Source: Aplysia californica | Lineage: Eukaryota; Mollusca; Gastropoda; Aplysiida; Aplysiidae | NCBI RefSeq assembly: GCF_000002075.1 | Contig: NW_004798067.1 | Coordinates: 173,110 to 234,851 of the forward strand | Reading direction: 5' to 3' | DNA: 61,742 nt | Shown: positions 1 to 11,100 of the stretch, piece after piece | Numbering within the stretch: the first letter of the stretch is position 1 | How the letters are laid out: each line of letters begins with the position of its first letter | Notes under the pieces: model-generated | What the model saw: the letters and a program-made list of their open reading frames with translations, nothing else | The model's database searches: none | What the model was told of the DNA's origin: nothing | Position numbers and translations under genes: made by a program

Positions 1-698
1 GTTACGTGTAGGACACGACTGTTAAAACCCCACTGAAAGTGGTTCAAGCTCGCTGGCCTCTCGTGGTAATTTTTAGTTGGTGGCCGAGCCCCGGTCTGAC
101 CTCCCGCTCCTGCACGAAGGTAATAAATCAGTGTCAGTCGGTGTCGGTCGGCCACTCCCGTGCTTAACAACCGTGACGATAGCGATGCCCGCCGCCGTGC
201 CTGCGTATTGGGTTCCCGCAATTTTTGTATCACTTTCCCTTGTTATTTCTCCCCATCTAATGAACCTAGATGCCTCATTTTAAAGATCGTCTTAATACTA
301 ACAAGACGGTCCCACTTTCGCTCCGGAAACCTCACTGGTGTTATAGCATTTACGCACTTCGCAGTACAAGTGTTTTGTTAACCTAAAGTTGCCTTTTAAA
401 GTATATTTCATTTTGGAGTTTATCTTCTCTAAAGCCAAACTCAGATTTTCACGAAATCTCTCTGCTTCCCTTGGGACAGTGATATGTGAATGGACTTCGT
501 ATTTGAATTGTGTGAGCAAGTGTTATTTGTGGGAAGTGAATGTGTGATTATATACGATTTTTTTTTTTTAAAGGGTACCCCTTTCCTTGTGCGTGATTAA
601 CTCGGACGTATTCTTTCATTTCTCTTCTTTAAAATATCGTGTTATTTTTCCAACATTTCTCTTATCGATTTGTTGGAATATTTAATCCCTGTTAAGAA
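1..698. other. Unassigned flank upstream of transposon ORF
   Basis: No gene is recognised here. Short open frames of 60-83 codons occur on both strands but have no recognisable domain or splice context. The stretch may hold the 5' non-coding part of the RAG1-N-like element that follows, or LCA5 intron sequence. I could not find a convincing terminal inverted repeat or target duplication that would fix the element's left end. Confidence 0.4.
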
Positions 699-1988
699 AT
701 GGAGAAACATACAGAGGATTCGCATGTTCAAAAGCTGCACGAACTTTGCAGAACTTGTGGTGGCAGAACACTGTCAGTCAAGCAGAAGGCAGAGAAAAGG
801 CGACCCCTGCAGAGTTCTAAATTTGCGTCGGACATTCTCTTGGCCTTTGGTGTTAGCATTACAACGGACTCACAGACAGTACATTCAAACACCATCTGCA
901 AATCTTGCGTGGACAAGATAAGACATATAAAGAAACATTGCTATCAGGGCACTTTAACACGGGCAAGGGAACTCGCCGAAAGAAGTAGCCATATTTGGTG
1001 CCAGTATGACCCAACGTTGCCAACTGATAGCTGCCCCACATGCCTGTGGCATTATGAGACTTCTTTGGGCAACCAGATCAAAAAGGATAGCCCCGCACAG
1101 ATAGCTTCAATCTCCAAAGAATGCACACCAGACACAACAATATCATCAGATTCCATTTGTACAGACACAACGGCATCATCACAAGCTGACACAGATGTGA
1201 GTGCACAGTCACGCACACTCACGCTAGATACAACACACAGTGACACGGCAACACCAGGAGACAACACAGTAGGACTCACTGACACAGTGAACGAATCAAT
1301 AGAGGCTGACACAGATGTGAGTGCACACACACTCACTCCAGATATGATACACAGTGACACGGCAACACCAGGAGACAACACAATAGGACTCACTGACACA
1401 GTGAACGAATCATTAGAGGCTGATACAGATGTGAGTGCATACACACTCAATCCAGATACGATACACAGTGACACGACAACACCAGGAGATAACACAGTAG
1501 GACTCACTGACACAGTGAACGAATCGATAGAGGCTGACAGAGGAGATGGTGACACTAACACGATGGAGGCACCTTTGATGGGACCCCCACCCCGCCCTAT
1601 TGCTTGTTCTACACCAGCCAAACCCAAACCAAATGTAGCAGACATGAATACATCACCTGCTTTCAAAACTGACAGATACTTTCATGAATCTTTACAAAAA
1701 TCACTTTCACAGCCGCTAGATAAAGCTGAAGAAAAACTACTCACAAGTTTTGTGAGACGAAAATTGCATAACTCAAAAACAAACACGTTTGAATGCAAAA
1801 CAGGAGGGCAGTCAGTACTTGTAGCACGACTAAAGAAACTAAGGAAACAATTAGCACAGGAAAAAACAAGCACAAAACGAAAGACAGCCAAATTAGTTTC
1901 TGTTGTAAGGGAAATCACTGAAGGCACATCCAATGACAGCATCATCGCAGAACATGCAAACGAACTGAAGAGAGTCAAGGCACCATAG
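699..1988 (+). CDS. RAG1 N-terminal-like zinc-binding transposon protein, first part (429 codons)
   Basis: The start ATG at 699 is the first in frame and lies 16 residues before the first zinc-binding pair. CxxC pairs are at residues 17/20, 67/70 and 112/115, matching the pattern of RAG1's non-core N-terminal zinc region, which in RAG1 supports dimerisation and ubiquitin-ligase-linked functions. Residues about 160-280 form a Thr/Asp/Ser-rich tandem repeat. The last 130 residues are basic and look coiled-coil (motif ARLKKLRKQLAQEK). No DDE transposase core is present. The frame closes at 1986-1988, just before a CT microsatellite, and related coding sequence resumes in a different frame, so the product is probably a truncated relic. 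A domesticated host gene is possible but less likely given the decay after it. Confidence 0.6.
   Translation: MEKHTEDSHVQKLHELCRTCGGRTLSVKQKAEKRRPLQSSKFASDILLAFGVSITTDSQTVHSNTICKSCVDKIRHIKKHCYQGTLTRARELAERSSHIWCQYDPTLPTDSCPTCLWHYETSLGNQIKKDSPAQIASISKECTPDTTISSDSICTDTTASSQADTDVSAQSRTLTLDTTHSDTATPGDNTVGLTDTVNESIEADTDVSAHTLTPDMIHSDTATPGDNTIGLTDTVNESLEADTDVSAYTLNPDTIHSDTTTPGDNTVGLTDTVNESIEADRGDGDTNTMEAPLMGPPPRPIACSTPAKPKPNVADMNTSPAFKTDRYFHESLQKSLSQPLDKAEEKLLTSFVRRKLHNSKTNTFECKTGGQSVLVARLKKLRKQLAQEKTSTKRKTAKLVSVVREITEGTSNDSIIAEHANELKRVKAP
1182..1535 (+). repeat. Coding tandem repeat, 38-residue unit (114-120 bp), three copies
   Basis: The motif EADTDVSA...IHSDTATPGDNT.GLTDTVNES recurs with starts near 1182, 1302, 1416 and a partial at 1530. 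Unit lengths are 120, 114 and 114 bp. All units stay in frame inside the RAG1-N-like frame. Confidence 0.85.
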
Positions 1989-2030
1989 AGACGCAAAGTT
2001 TGTGAAGAAGCAGGGTTCAGTTGCACACCT

Positions 2031-2041
2031 CTCTCTCTCTG

Positions 2042-2095
<54 letters not shown>
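2031..2095 (+). repeat. (CT)n microsatellite inside the decayed transposon
   Basis: Almost pure CT dinucleotide run between the two coding pieces of the RAG1-N-like element. It accounts for the poly-Leu/Ser frame read through it. Confidence 0.95.
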
Positions 2096-2098
<3 letters not shown>

Positions 2099-3361
2099 AT
2101 CACTACGCGTGGGGAGAAACTAAAAGGGGAGATTAGACATTTAGAACATTGCTTAGTACTTTCTGATTCTGAGGAGGAGAGAAGTAACTTTCAGAACCAA
2201 CTGATGGAGAAAGAAGACAGGTTGTCTGAGTTAGAGCATGAACCCCTTAGCCCTAGGACTAGCCCTATCTGTTCTCATTTAGACGCCATACTAAACTCAC
2301 ACAACATCACACCGCAGGCATACGACAGCCGCTCTTTCATTAGCGATCACTGCCACAAATACATCATGAGTCGCGTTTATAAGGACCTCACGGCATTTAT
2401 TGTAAAAGAAACAGTAAAAAAACACCCACTATCAAAATATAATTGACACCTCTTACACTCTCAGAGAAGAATTCAATCAATTAAACAACACATTTAGGGA
2501 CCTTCACATCCACATCTCACACGGTCAACCAGTGTCAAAAGACAGACTACCACTACCACACATTGACACATGCATCAAAACTTACATGTCATTCCACAGG
2601 AGACACTTTAATGAAAAGGTACTTCCCAAACACCACATTCTCGAAAACCACTGCATCCTGTGAATACAAACTTATGGGTTTGGTTTGGCTTTACATGGGG
2701 AACAGGATGTGGTGAACTCATCCATGCTTCTGTGGCAAAGCTAGAGAGAAGAGGAGCTGGGATACGCAATATTTAACAGCAGCTGAAAGTTGTCGTGCAA
2801 TCTCAGCACCTCTTGTCAAATTCAGAACTTTTATCTAACGCGCCTCCGACATAGAAAAAAGGTGATAGTGCAATCAACTCTTCACTACTCCAAAACTGTG
2901 GACTTCCCAGAAAAACAATTAAGTGAGTTTTGATATTTGACCATTTCTGATGTATTTTAGGTGAATTTGAAGTAATGTTTAAGGTTTGATTAATTGAAAT
3001 TTGATTTTAAAATATACCCCCCCCCCCCCCAAGGGCAATGCTGAAATATGAGCATTTTTTGTAACGCTATATATATTTATCGTTATTTCATACAATTTTG
3101 CATCTTTCTCAGTGGGTGCAGAAGTTCCCTCTTGTTCCAAACGGGCAAAATAAAAAGACGATAAAGTCACCGATCGGCGTATTTTGCAAGTTTAATTATC
3201 CTAAAAATGAAATAAACAATGCTGTCAGCGGGGAATTCCCCTTGCCAGGAGTTCATGACCCTGTGACCGGGGTCAGATTACAAAATGCGGGGCGCTGGCT
3301 GCCTGCGAACTAAAGTACCACTTCCTAACAGCCGTGACAATTCTATTACCGTGACAATTTT

Positions 3362-3733
3362 CCTCAGGTGGAGGGGATGAAATTATTGTTACATGTACGA
3401 AATGATTGTTACATGTAGGAAATTATTGTTACATGTACGATTATTACCCTAACGATTTTCTTCAGGTGGAGGAGATGAAATGATTGTTACATGTACGAAA
3501 TGATTGGTACATGTACGAAATGATTGTTACATGTACGAAATGATTGTTACATGTACTATTATTACTGTGACAATTTCCCCAGATGGAGGAGATGAATGGA
3601 TATTTATATATATATACGACTATTGTCGTTATAATTTCCTCCACGTGGAGGAGATGAAATAACTGTTACATGTACGAGATGGTTGTTACATGTACGAAAT
3701 GATTGTGATTATTACCGTGACAATTTCTCCCAG
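3362..3733 (+). repeat. Tandem array that duplicates the LCA5 splice acceptor
   Basis: The true acceptor and exon start (cag at 3731-3733, then gtggaggagatgaa) is preceded by four near-copies with exon-like starts at 3368, 3466, 3583 and 3645. Between them sits a nested 20-bp repeat (tgattgttacatgtacgaaa). Three copies keep an AG before the exon-like part; in the fourth it is AC. All copies run into stops when read in the LCA5 frame, so only the last is a useful exon start. Confidence 0.85.
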
Positions 3734-5064
3734 GTGGAGGAGATGAAGATCCGACTGAAGGACCTGGACCAGGAGAATAGGCTGTACAAGAAGATGCAGT
3801 TCCGACAGGAGAAGGCTCTCAAGACATTTGAGGAGAAGGAGAACGACCTACCCAGCATCCTGGACAAGCACAACAACGAAGTCAGGTCAGTGTCTGGTCA
3901 AGTGTGTCAGTCTCGTCCAGGTCAGTTTGTCAGTGTGTCAGTTTTGTCAGTGTGTCAGTTTGGTCAGTGTGTCAGTTTGGTCAGTTTGTCAGTGTGGTCC
4001 AGTGTTTCAATTTTGTCAGTGTGTCAGTGTGGTCCAGTGTCAGTTGTTTCATCTGTGGTGTCCTCTGGTCAGTCTTGTTAGTATGATCAGTGTGGTCAGT
4101 GTGGTCAGTGTAATATATAAGTATGGTCTGGTGTGAGCTATTTCTTTAGTGTCCTCTTGTCAGTCTGGTCAGTGTGGTCCAGTGTCAGCTGTCTCGTGTC
4201 CTCTGGTCAGTGTGGTCAGTGTAATAAGTATGGTGGTCTGGTTTGAGCTATTTCTTTAGGGTCCTCTTGTCAGTCTGGTCAGTGTGGTCCAGTGTCAGCT
4301 GTGTCGTGTCCTCTGGTCAGTGTGGTCAGTGTAATATATAAGTATGGTCTGGTGTGAGCTATTTCTTTAGGGTCCTTTTGTCAGTCTGGTCAGTGTGGTC
4401 CAGTGTCAATTGCCTTCATGGTGTTCTGGTGTCAATCTGGCCAGGAGATCTTGCTCGCTTTTCAGGAACAGGACGGGAGGGGGGGGGGGGGAGTCCCATT
4501 ATTTTCCTTTGAAGAACAATTATTATACTAAGCATTAAATTTGTTTTCTATGTGTTCATCTATTATCTTTTTGTTTTCAAATGGAACTCTGTAAATGTTC
4601 AGATATTTTCACAAAGTCCCAGTGGTATCTGTCTTTTCCGGGGCATTTTGTCAGAAAAGTTTGTCATCTGTGATATTTCCTAACCCCCCCCCCTCTTTGT
4701 TAGTTTTTGCTGGATGGAATGGAGAAGCGAAATCAATAATCGTAGAGACTCTTGATTTTGAGATGTGAGGGCGCTAGTCTCAAGTCCACATTGGCCCAAA
4801 GACAATTTTTATTTGGGCCTGTGGTTTGTTTTCAGATCTTTGAAAGAACAGAACAGACGGCTTCGGGAGAAGTATGAGAAATCAGATCGCTACCTTCGAG
4901 ACGCCGAGGATGAGTTGGAAAAAGTGAAGAAGAGAATGAAGAAGTACAAAGAAATAGTGGAGGAGAAAGACTTAAAAGAGAGAGACGAGCTGAGCCGTAA
5001 GCTGACCCGAGCGGAGATCGACATGGAGGAGAAGGATGTCAAAATTAAGGTGAGGACAGAGAGG

Positions 5065-5111
<47 letters not shown>

Positions 5112-8100
5112 AGAGAGAGAGAGATGTCTTTTTCTGTACCATTGCTTTGGAGACTACCTTGTTACCATGTGGTAATAATAATAGATTTTTGAGGTATCCT
5201 GGTGAAATCAGGCTCTCGTCAAAATAATAAAATGTTCATATAAAAACACATTTCCATGTGAAATTTACTGAAAAACGTTGATTAATTGCAAAAAAATATA
5301 TGATTTTTAAGTTTTCAAGGAATCTCAAGCTATTAAAGTAACCAAACTTTGGCGGCCATTTCCTTGCTTATTTTATCACTGGAACCATTTTCTTTAATTG
5401 CAAATATCCTGGATTTCTTTTCAAGATAAATGGGGATTTTTTTCCGTTGAAAGCAAGGCAAATTAACAAGCTTTCAGATGATACCTATAACTCCACATGT
5501 CTAAAAATTGATGAGTGCCTGATTCCACCGCGTTGTGATACATTTCATTTATATAGCGCTCTGTCCCATATAAGTATAATCTCTGAGCCCTTTACACCGA
5601 TCACATGATCACTGAGCGTAATATTTCATACACACAAGATGAAACATTTCACATTAACAAGAAATCCAGTTCAACCACACAAAGAGGAACTTTCCTAACC
5701 ATACATCGATTGTATACACATAAGGACAGCGGTAAAAACGAAACATACTGGCACTTACTGACTCACTACAACTAAGAATTAAACAAATGTTGATTCATTG
5801 AGTTGTTGGAACTGTTAGAGGGAGGAGAAAAAAGATTTGGTAATGTTTGCAAAGATTCATCAGTTATAATAATAATAAAGATCATTTCTATTGCGCCCAC
5901 TCCCGTGTGAACACAGCTCCAGGGCTTACATTATGTTAAAAGTGAATTGTCTTGCTGAAGAATTTGTGTACTCAACGCTTTTGATAACTGTAAAGAAGAG
6001 GAGGAAGAAGAAAAGGAAAGGAGAAGAAATTAACCCATTACTAAGATACTATGGACATGATGAGTGTTATGTTTGTGTTCTGTATCTAGGAACTTCAACG
6101 GCACCTCGAAGTGCTCAAGAAAAATCATCGTCATGAGCTGGGCATTGAGGCTGCCAGGTTGAAGGAAATGAAGAGGCAAGTGGATGACATGGAGGAACAG
6201 AACGGAAAGCTGTCCACACAACTCAAGGTAAGACCATGGAAGTTTGTTTTTTTTCATTTAGAAATATTCTTAACTGCTCAGAGACAAAACAATTGTGTTT
6301 TTGACTGATGCTATTTGTCCATCATCTACTTTGAAAAAAGATTTTGAGGACGTGAATGCAGATCAGGGCTCTAAAATAAGACTTTTTGCATTAAAAATGA
6401 TGATAATACAAATACTTTAAAAAAAAGTAAAGTGTTATGTACTATTGCCTTTCTCACACTTTGTCAGAGTAAGAGCTGCCTTCTGTGATTGGGATAAATG
6501 TGAGTGTGGCGCTCATGCCTCATACATAATGTAAATTACTTGATAAAGTTTCTCTTGCTGTCTCCTCTCACTGAAAATTTCCCCTCTCACTCCTCCTCCT
6601 CCCTGCTGTCGTTGTCCTGTCAATGTGGCCAGGTTTTCTAACTCTCTGTTCCAGGGCTTTGTGTCTGAAAGGGAAAAGAAGCAACGTTTGTCACTGGTGA
6701 CGATATTTCCTATCCTCCCCCCCCCATCTTTGTTGCTTTTTGCTTACTTCTCCAGTTTTGTTTCATTTGTTTGACTTAAGTCACAGTTTTGTATGTTTGC
6801 GCAGACTTCTGTTCTCCTCACTCGTGGCTCCCTCAGATTATCCGTCTTGTCTCTTCTGTACTTTTTTTTCTGGTCTTTATTTTTTGTGGTTCTAATTCTT
6901 GACTTCTTTTTTTTTTCGTCATTAAAAATTTTTAAACATTTATTTCCTGTTGATTTGTGTTTTTGTATATTTGACATTTTCTTCTGAGCGTTGGTCAGTC
7001 ACTTTTTATTTGACAGCCTTCAGGCGACTTGAATGTAGGAGTTTATGTTGTGCTATAGGATTAGCTGTACCTGTATATATGTTTATGTTGGGTATGAGTC
7101 CCAGTTTTTGCCGCACCCCCAGAACTAGATTCACAGCGTTTGTTTCAAAGGACATTGTTCACCTTTTGTGCTCTCCCATAGTTTGATATCGTGAGCCGCC
7201 GTTAGCATTCATTTCCACTGAATAACTTTTAAGTTTCATTTCTTTTATCACAGCATTTTGCTTTTACTTGTCATCATTGTCGACATCACAATCATAATCT
7301 TAGTCATTCTCATCACCTCATCATCCTAGTCAACTCATCATCATTACCATCTTGATCTTCATCATGTTTTACAGTGGAAAAAATATACTTGAGACTTGGA
7401 TAGGGTTGATAATATTTAATCAGATGTTCTTATAGATGTTCATCGTTTGGCCCCTTGGGCTTCTGAAGGGACACAGTGTCTGATATTTTAAAAAGTGAGT
7501 TACAACGCCATAACAAAAAAGCATTCACTATAAGTTACGAAATGGTCGGTGGCCTAGTGGTTAGGCTCTCGGACTCGCAACCGTAAGGTCGTGGGGGTCG
7601 AATCCCGTCAGGGGCCCGACATTGTGTCCTTGGGAAAGGCACTTTACACGAATTTTCGTCACTTCACCCTGGTGAGAATGGGTACTCGGCTATAGACAGC
7701 GAAAGATCTTGTCAGTTTGTTAGTGTTTGAGCGCATAATCAGCTGCTCTCACTGTATGCTTCCCGGGAAGCTGAGAATGTTTCGGAGTGTTCTATGGTCT
7801 GCTGGGGTAATAATATAGTGTAAAGCGCATAGAGCCTGCTGTTGAGCGGGGATATGCGCTATACAAATGCTATTTATTTATTATTATATGGACGATATAT
7901 CGGAAAGAGCCGAAGCTCTGAAAAAGAAAAGCTAACTATAGTGCGGTCTAAAATTTGTGGTGCAACTTATCCTCAAATATCTCTTTAACGAGTAAATCAA
8001 TGGCATCCATACTTTTCATAGCAGTTTGTATCAATTTGTCTTAACTAAATGATATTTTTCCAGAACAATTGGGGCTAGATTAAAAAACTTTTCTTCATAA

Positions 8101-11100
8101 ATTTATGTAAAATACTTGAAATCTATCTCACGTAAAATGATATTGTTCACAGCACCTCCCGCTTCTCACACACATTTTGATTATGCATATATGGCCTACG
8201 TCACAGCTCATCAATGACAATGTTTACTTGCAAAACTTGTTACAAGAAATTATTGTTAAAGTAAACACATTTTTGCACTAATGGCTCTCAATACATGCGT
8301 TCAAAAAGCATAATGTCCCGATTAGAAAAACATGACGGACTTGCTATTAAAAGCAATATTGCCCCAGCTGTAAACATTTCAAAATGTGCAGAAACCACTC
8401 ACTTGTATTTTTTATTAGTGTTTATTAAGGAATTTTCTAGAATACAGCTTGCAGGTGTTTACGAAAAAGTTGATCTGTTAAGACAAATTCATACAAGTCA
8501 CTGTGCAAAAATTGGAGAACCTGTGTTTGATAGTTGAGAAGATATTTGAAAATAAGTCGCACACGATTTTTTGACCGCACCATAGTTACTGCCATGTTTC
8601 TGGCTGAGCGTATAGATATATGTTATAATAATTGGTCACACGTCTTGTTGAGAGCTGACACAGGAGTGGCACAAAATAAATTGGGGGGGGGGGGGGGGGG
8701 GGGGTAGATGTACATTCAAGTGTAAAAGCACAAAGAAAGGGAAAACACGAAGGTAAAAGTCTCACCACCTCATGTTTTACTGTAGAAAAAATATACTTGA
8801 GACTTGGATAGGGTCAGTCATTTTTAATCAGATGTGTTCATATAGATGTTCAAATGTTTCGCCTCTTTGACTTTGGCTTCTTCAGAAACATAGCGTCTTG
8901 ATCATCACCATCATCATCATTGTAGCTGTTGTTTACGGAAGTATCTGACTCATCTCTCTTGAGATATTAATTTAGCCACTTCCCATTTCCATCTGTTAAA
9001 AAATGGTCACACTGTCACAGCTGAGGACTCCTACAACAGAGTTATGGGCCTTATTTCAGCAGTCGCGCACGGAAAACTCAAATGTGTCGAGGAGTGACAA
9101 ATGTGTTCAGAACACATCCATTATTCGGGTCAACCAAAAATAAAAATTAAAGAAATTTCAGTCAGGGAATGGTAAATTGTACGAGCTGTTGTTGATTTCG
9201 AGTTTTGTGTGTTTGTGTTAGCTGTACCAAACTGTATTTCTAAACAAAGGTTAAATTTTGCAGCACATTCAAATGGATAAGGACGCCCTAACTCTGGTAA
9301 AACTTCCCTCCCCAACCTTGAGTCCAGACTGTACAAACAAAGTGTCTTCTTGTTTGTGCATCATATCAGAAAACAGTAACCTCATTAATAAACTTTCTCT
9401 TGGATATTTACTTTTTGTTTTAATGTTTGTGGATGAATGGTGGGTGCTCTGGTATGGTTTGCTCCTTGTTTCCTATCAAACATTTATCATCCTTTTCTCT
9501 CCTTCTTTTTTGTGTTTGTTACTCTCTTGTGACACCTCAAATCTTCAACCTTTATATGACCCAATTGTTTTGCAAGTGACATAAAATTCTTTTTAATTCT
9601 AAAACTAAAAATAAATTCTTGGTCCATTTCTCTGGTAGGCAAACACCCCTGGAGTTCTCTTGCTGTGCTAAACCCTTTTAGCCCTGACCCTCTGAGGCTA
9701 CCATGTTCCTCTGCCTGAGCTCTTGAGCAATATATTACTAACATTTATATGATCATCTCTTGACGTCATCCAAGGGCGTGCTACTCCCCTAATTATCTAG
9801 TTCCCACAGTAAAGATAAGAGTCATGTCCCTTGACATCACACCAATCATGGTAGCCCTCGTCATAACCAGCATCTAATTGGTCGCTTTTAAGGACAAGCG
9901 GGCTAACCCAGATTTCGGGGATTTCCAGAAATCTTGACTAATACACCAAAAGTAGGCATTGCCCAACCTATAGGAGAAGTTTGGTTTCATTGGTGTGTAT
10001 ATATGTTTGGTTATAGAGAAAACTCTCCTTGTCTTTTAAAGAAACTGAACAAGGGGCGAAAACTATAGATTTTCTCAAAACAGCATTTTTCGGGATAGCC
10101 CACTTGTGCTTAAAAGCGACCAATTCGTGACGATCCTCAAAATAATCAATAACGTACTGTTTAGTAAACACTGTTTTAGGTGCGTGTTTTGTCCTTGACG
10201 GGCTGAGCTGAGGATAGTGTCTCGCTCACCACTGTACAGGTGGCTAGGCATACGGGCAATCTTGAACGTTACCGGTGTACTGGTGGCGAGGGTTTAAAGG
10301 GTTAAATGAAGTCTAAGGCTCAACAGCACTGAGAAACACTGTTCCCTTCAAGCAGATTTTTACTTCAGTTGTGTTAAACTTTCCCCTCTTTTGAGATTCT
10401 GGTTGAGTTTGAGCTGATTCATTACCCGCGATCTGCTGTTGTGCCTTTGCTGTGTACTGTGGCTGAATTTTTTTACTGTATTTTTACTTTTTGCCACAAT
10501 TCATTATTAATTGATTTAGATATTTAATTACTTTTGAGATTGGGTAGTTGGAGGACACCACTGGAAGGTTCTACTTCTTTTCCTTAGCTTTAGTAAGTGT
10601 TTTACGGCACTTGCAACACAATAGGGTCATATAAGTGTCAAAGATTAGAGGTGTTACAAGAGTAACAAACACAAAAAAGAAGGAGGGGAGATAAAGACGA
10701 TAGATGTTTGATAGGAAAGAAGAAACAAACCACACCAGAGCACCCGCCAACCACCCATGTTTCCTCTTTTCTTTCCCTCTCTTGTTCCTGTCTATCTTTC
10801 TTAGTTCTTCCCAGTGCTAAATGACAGTTATTGTGTGGATGTCCTTCTCTTTACTCAAACTCAAACTTAGTTCTCTTAGAGCCTGCTACTGCAGTTATTT
10901 AAGTTTTATCTTATGTGCTGTATCTGACAGGAGAAGGAAAAAGCTTTGGAGCAAACGAACATCTACAGCAACCGGCCGACGATGGACGACTCCCAAGCGG
11001 GTTCTCCCATCCGAAGAACTAAGAAAAAAGCTTCCTCGATGACAGACCTCACTCCGCGGGACAAGGCAAAGTTTTACGCTGAGAAACGAAGGGAAGAGCT

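Larger units (their letters stand above)
699..2900 (+). mobile_element. Decayed DNA transposon with RAG1 N-terminus-like protein (N-RAG-TP-like)
   Basis: A long open frame (699-1988) is followed by related but interrupted coding sequence to about 2800. The first 115 residues carry three CxxC pairs, with spacing and side motifs (LCRTCGG, then TVHSNTICKSC, then DSCPTC) that follow the RAG1 zinc-binding N-terminal region (LCRICG, SIHPTEFCHNC, SCDIC). Downstream pieces at about 2100-2445, 2560-2660 and 2680-2790 carry motifs such as HCHKYI, FHRRHF and KHHILENHCI, which I recall from repetitive mollusc and cnidarian proteins of this group. A CT microsatellite, in-frame stops and frame changes separate the pieces, so this copy looks inactive. 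Panchin and Moroz described RAG1-N-like transposons (N-RAG-TP) in Aplysia; assignment to that family is inference. Element ends are not resolved. It may lie in a 5' intron of LCA5. Confidence 0.65.

Noticed and set aside
1052-1666. 204-codon frame on the minus strand
   Set aside because: It mirrors the tandem repeat of the RAG1-N-like frame on the plus strand. Its Ser/Val repeats are the antisense of that repeat and carry no domain.
2021-2446. 141-codon frame starting with poly-Leu/Ser
   Set aside because: The first 25 residues are a CT microsatellite. The rest is a piece of the decayed transposon protein and not an independent gene.
7545-7620. Possible tRNA gene
   Set aside because: A and B boxes are present but the arms do not pair well and the unit continues into a SINE body repeated elsewhere. 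The same reasoning applies to 19255, 41743, 47684 and 52900.
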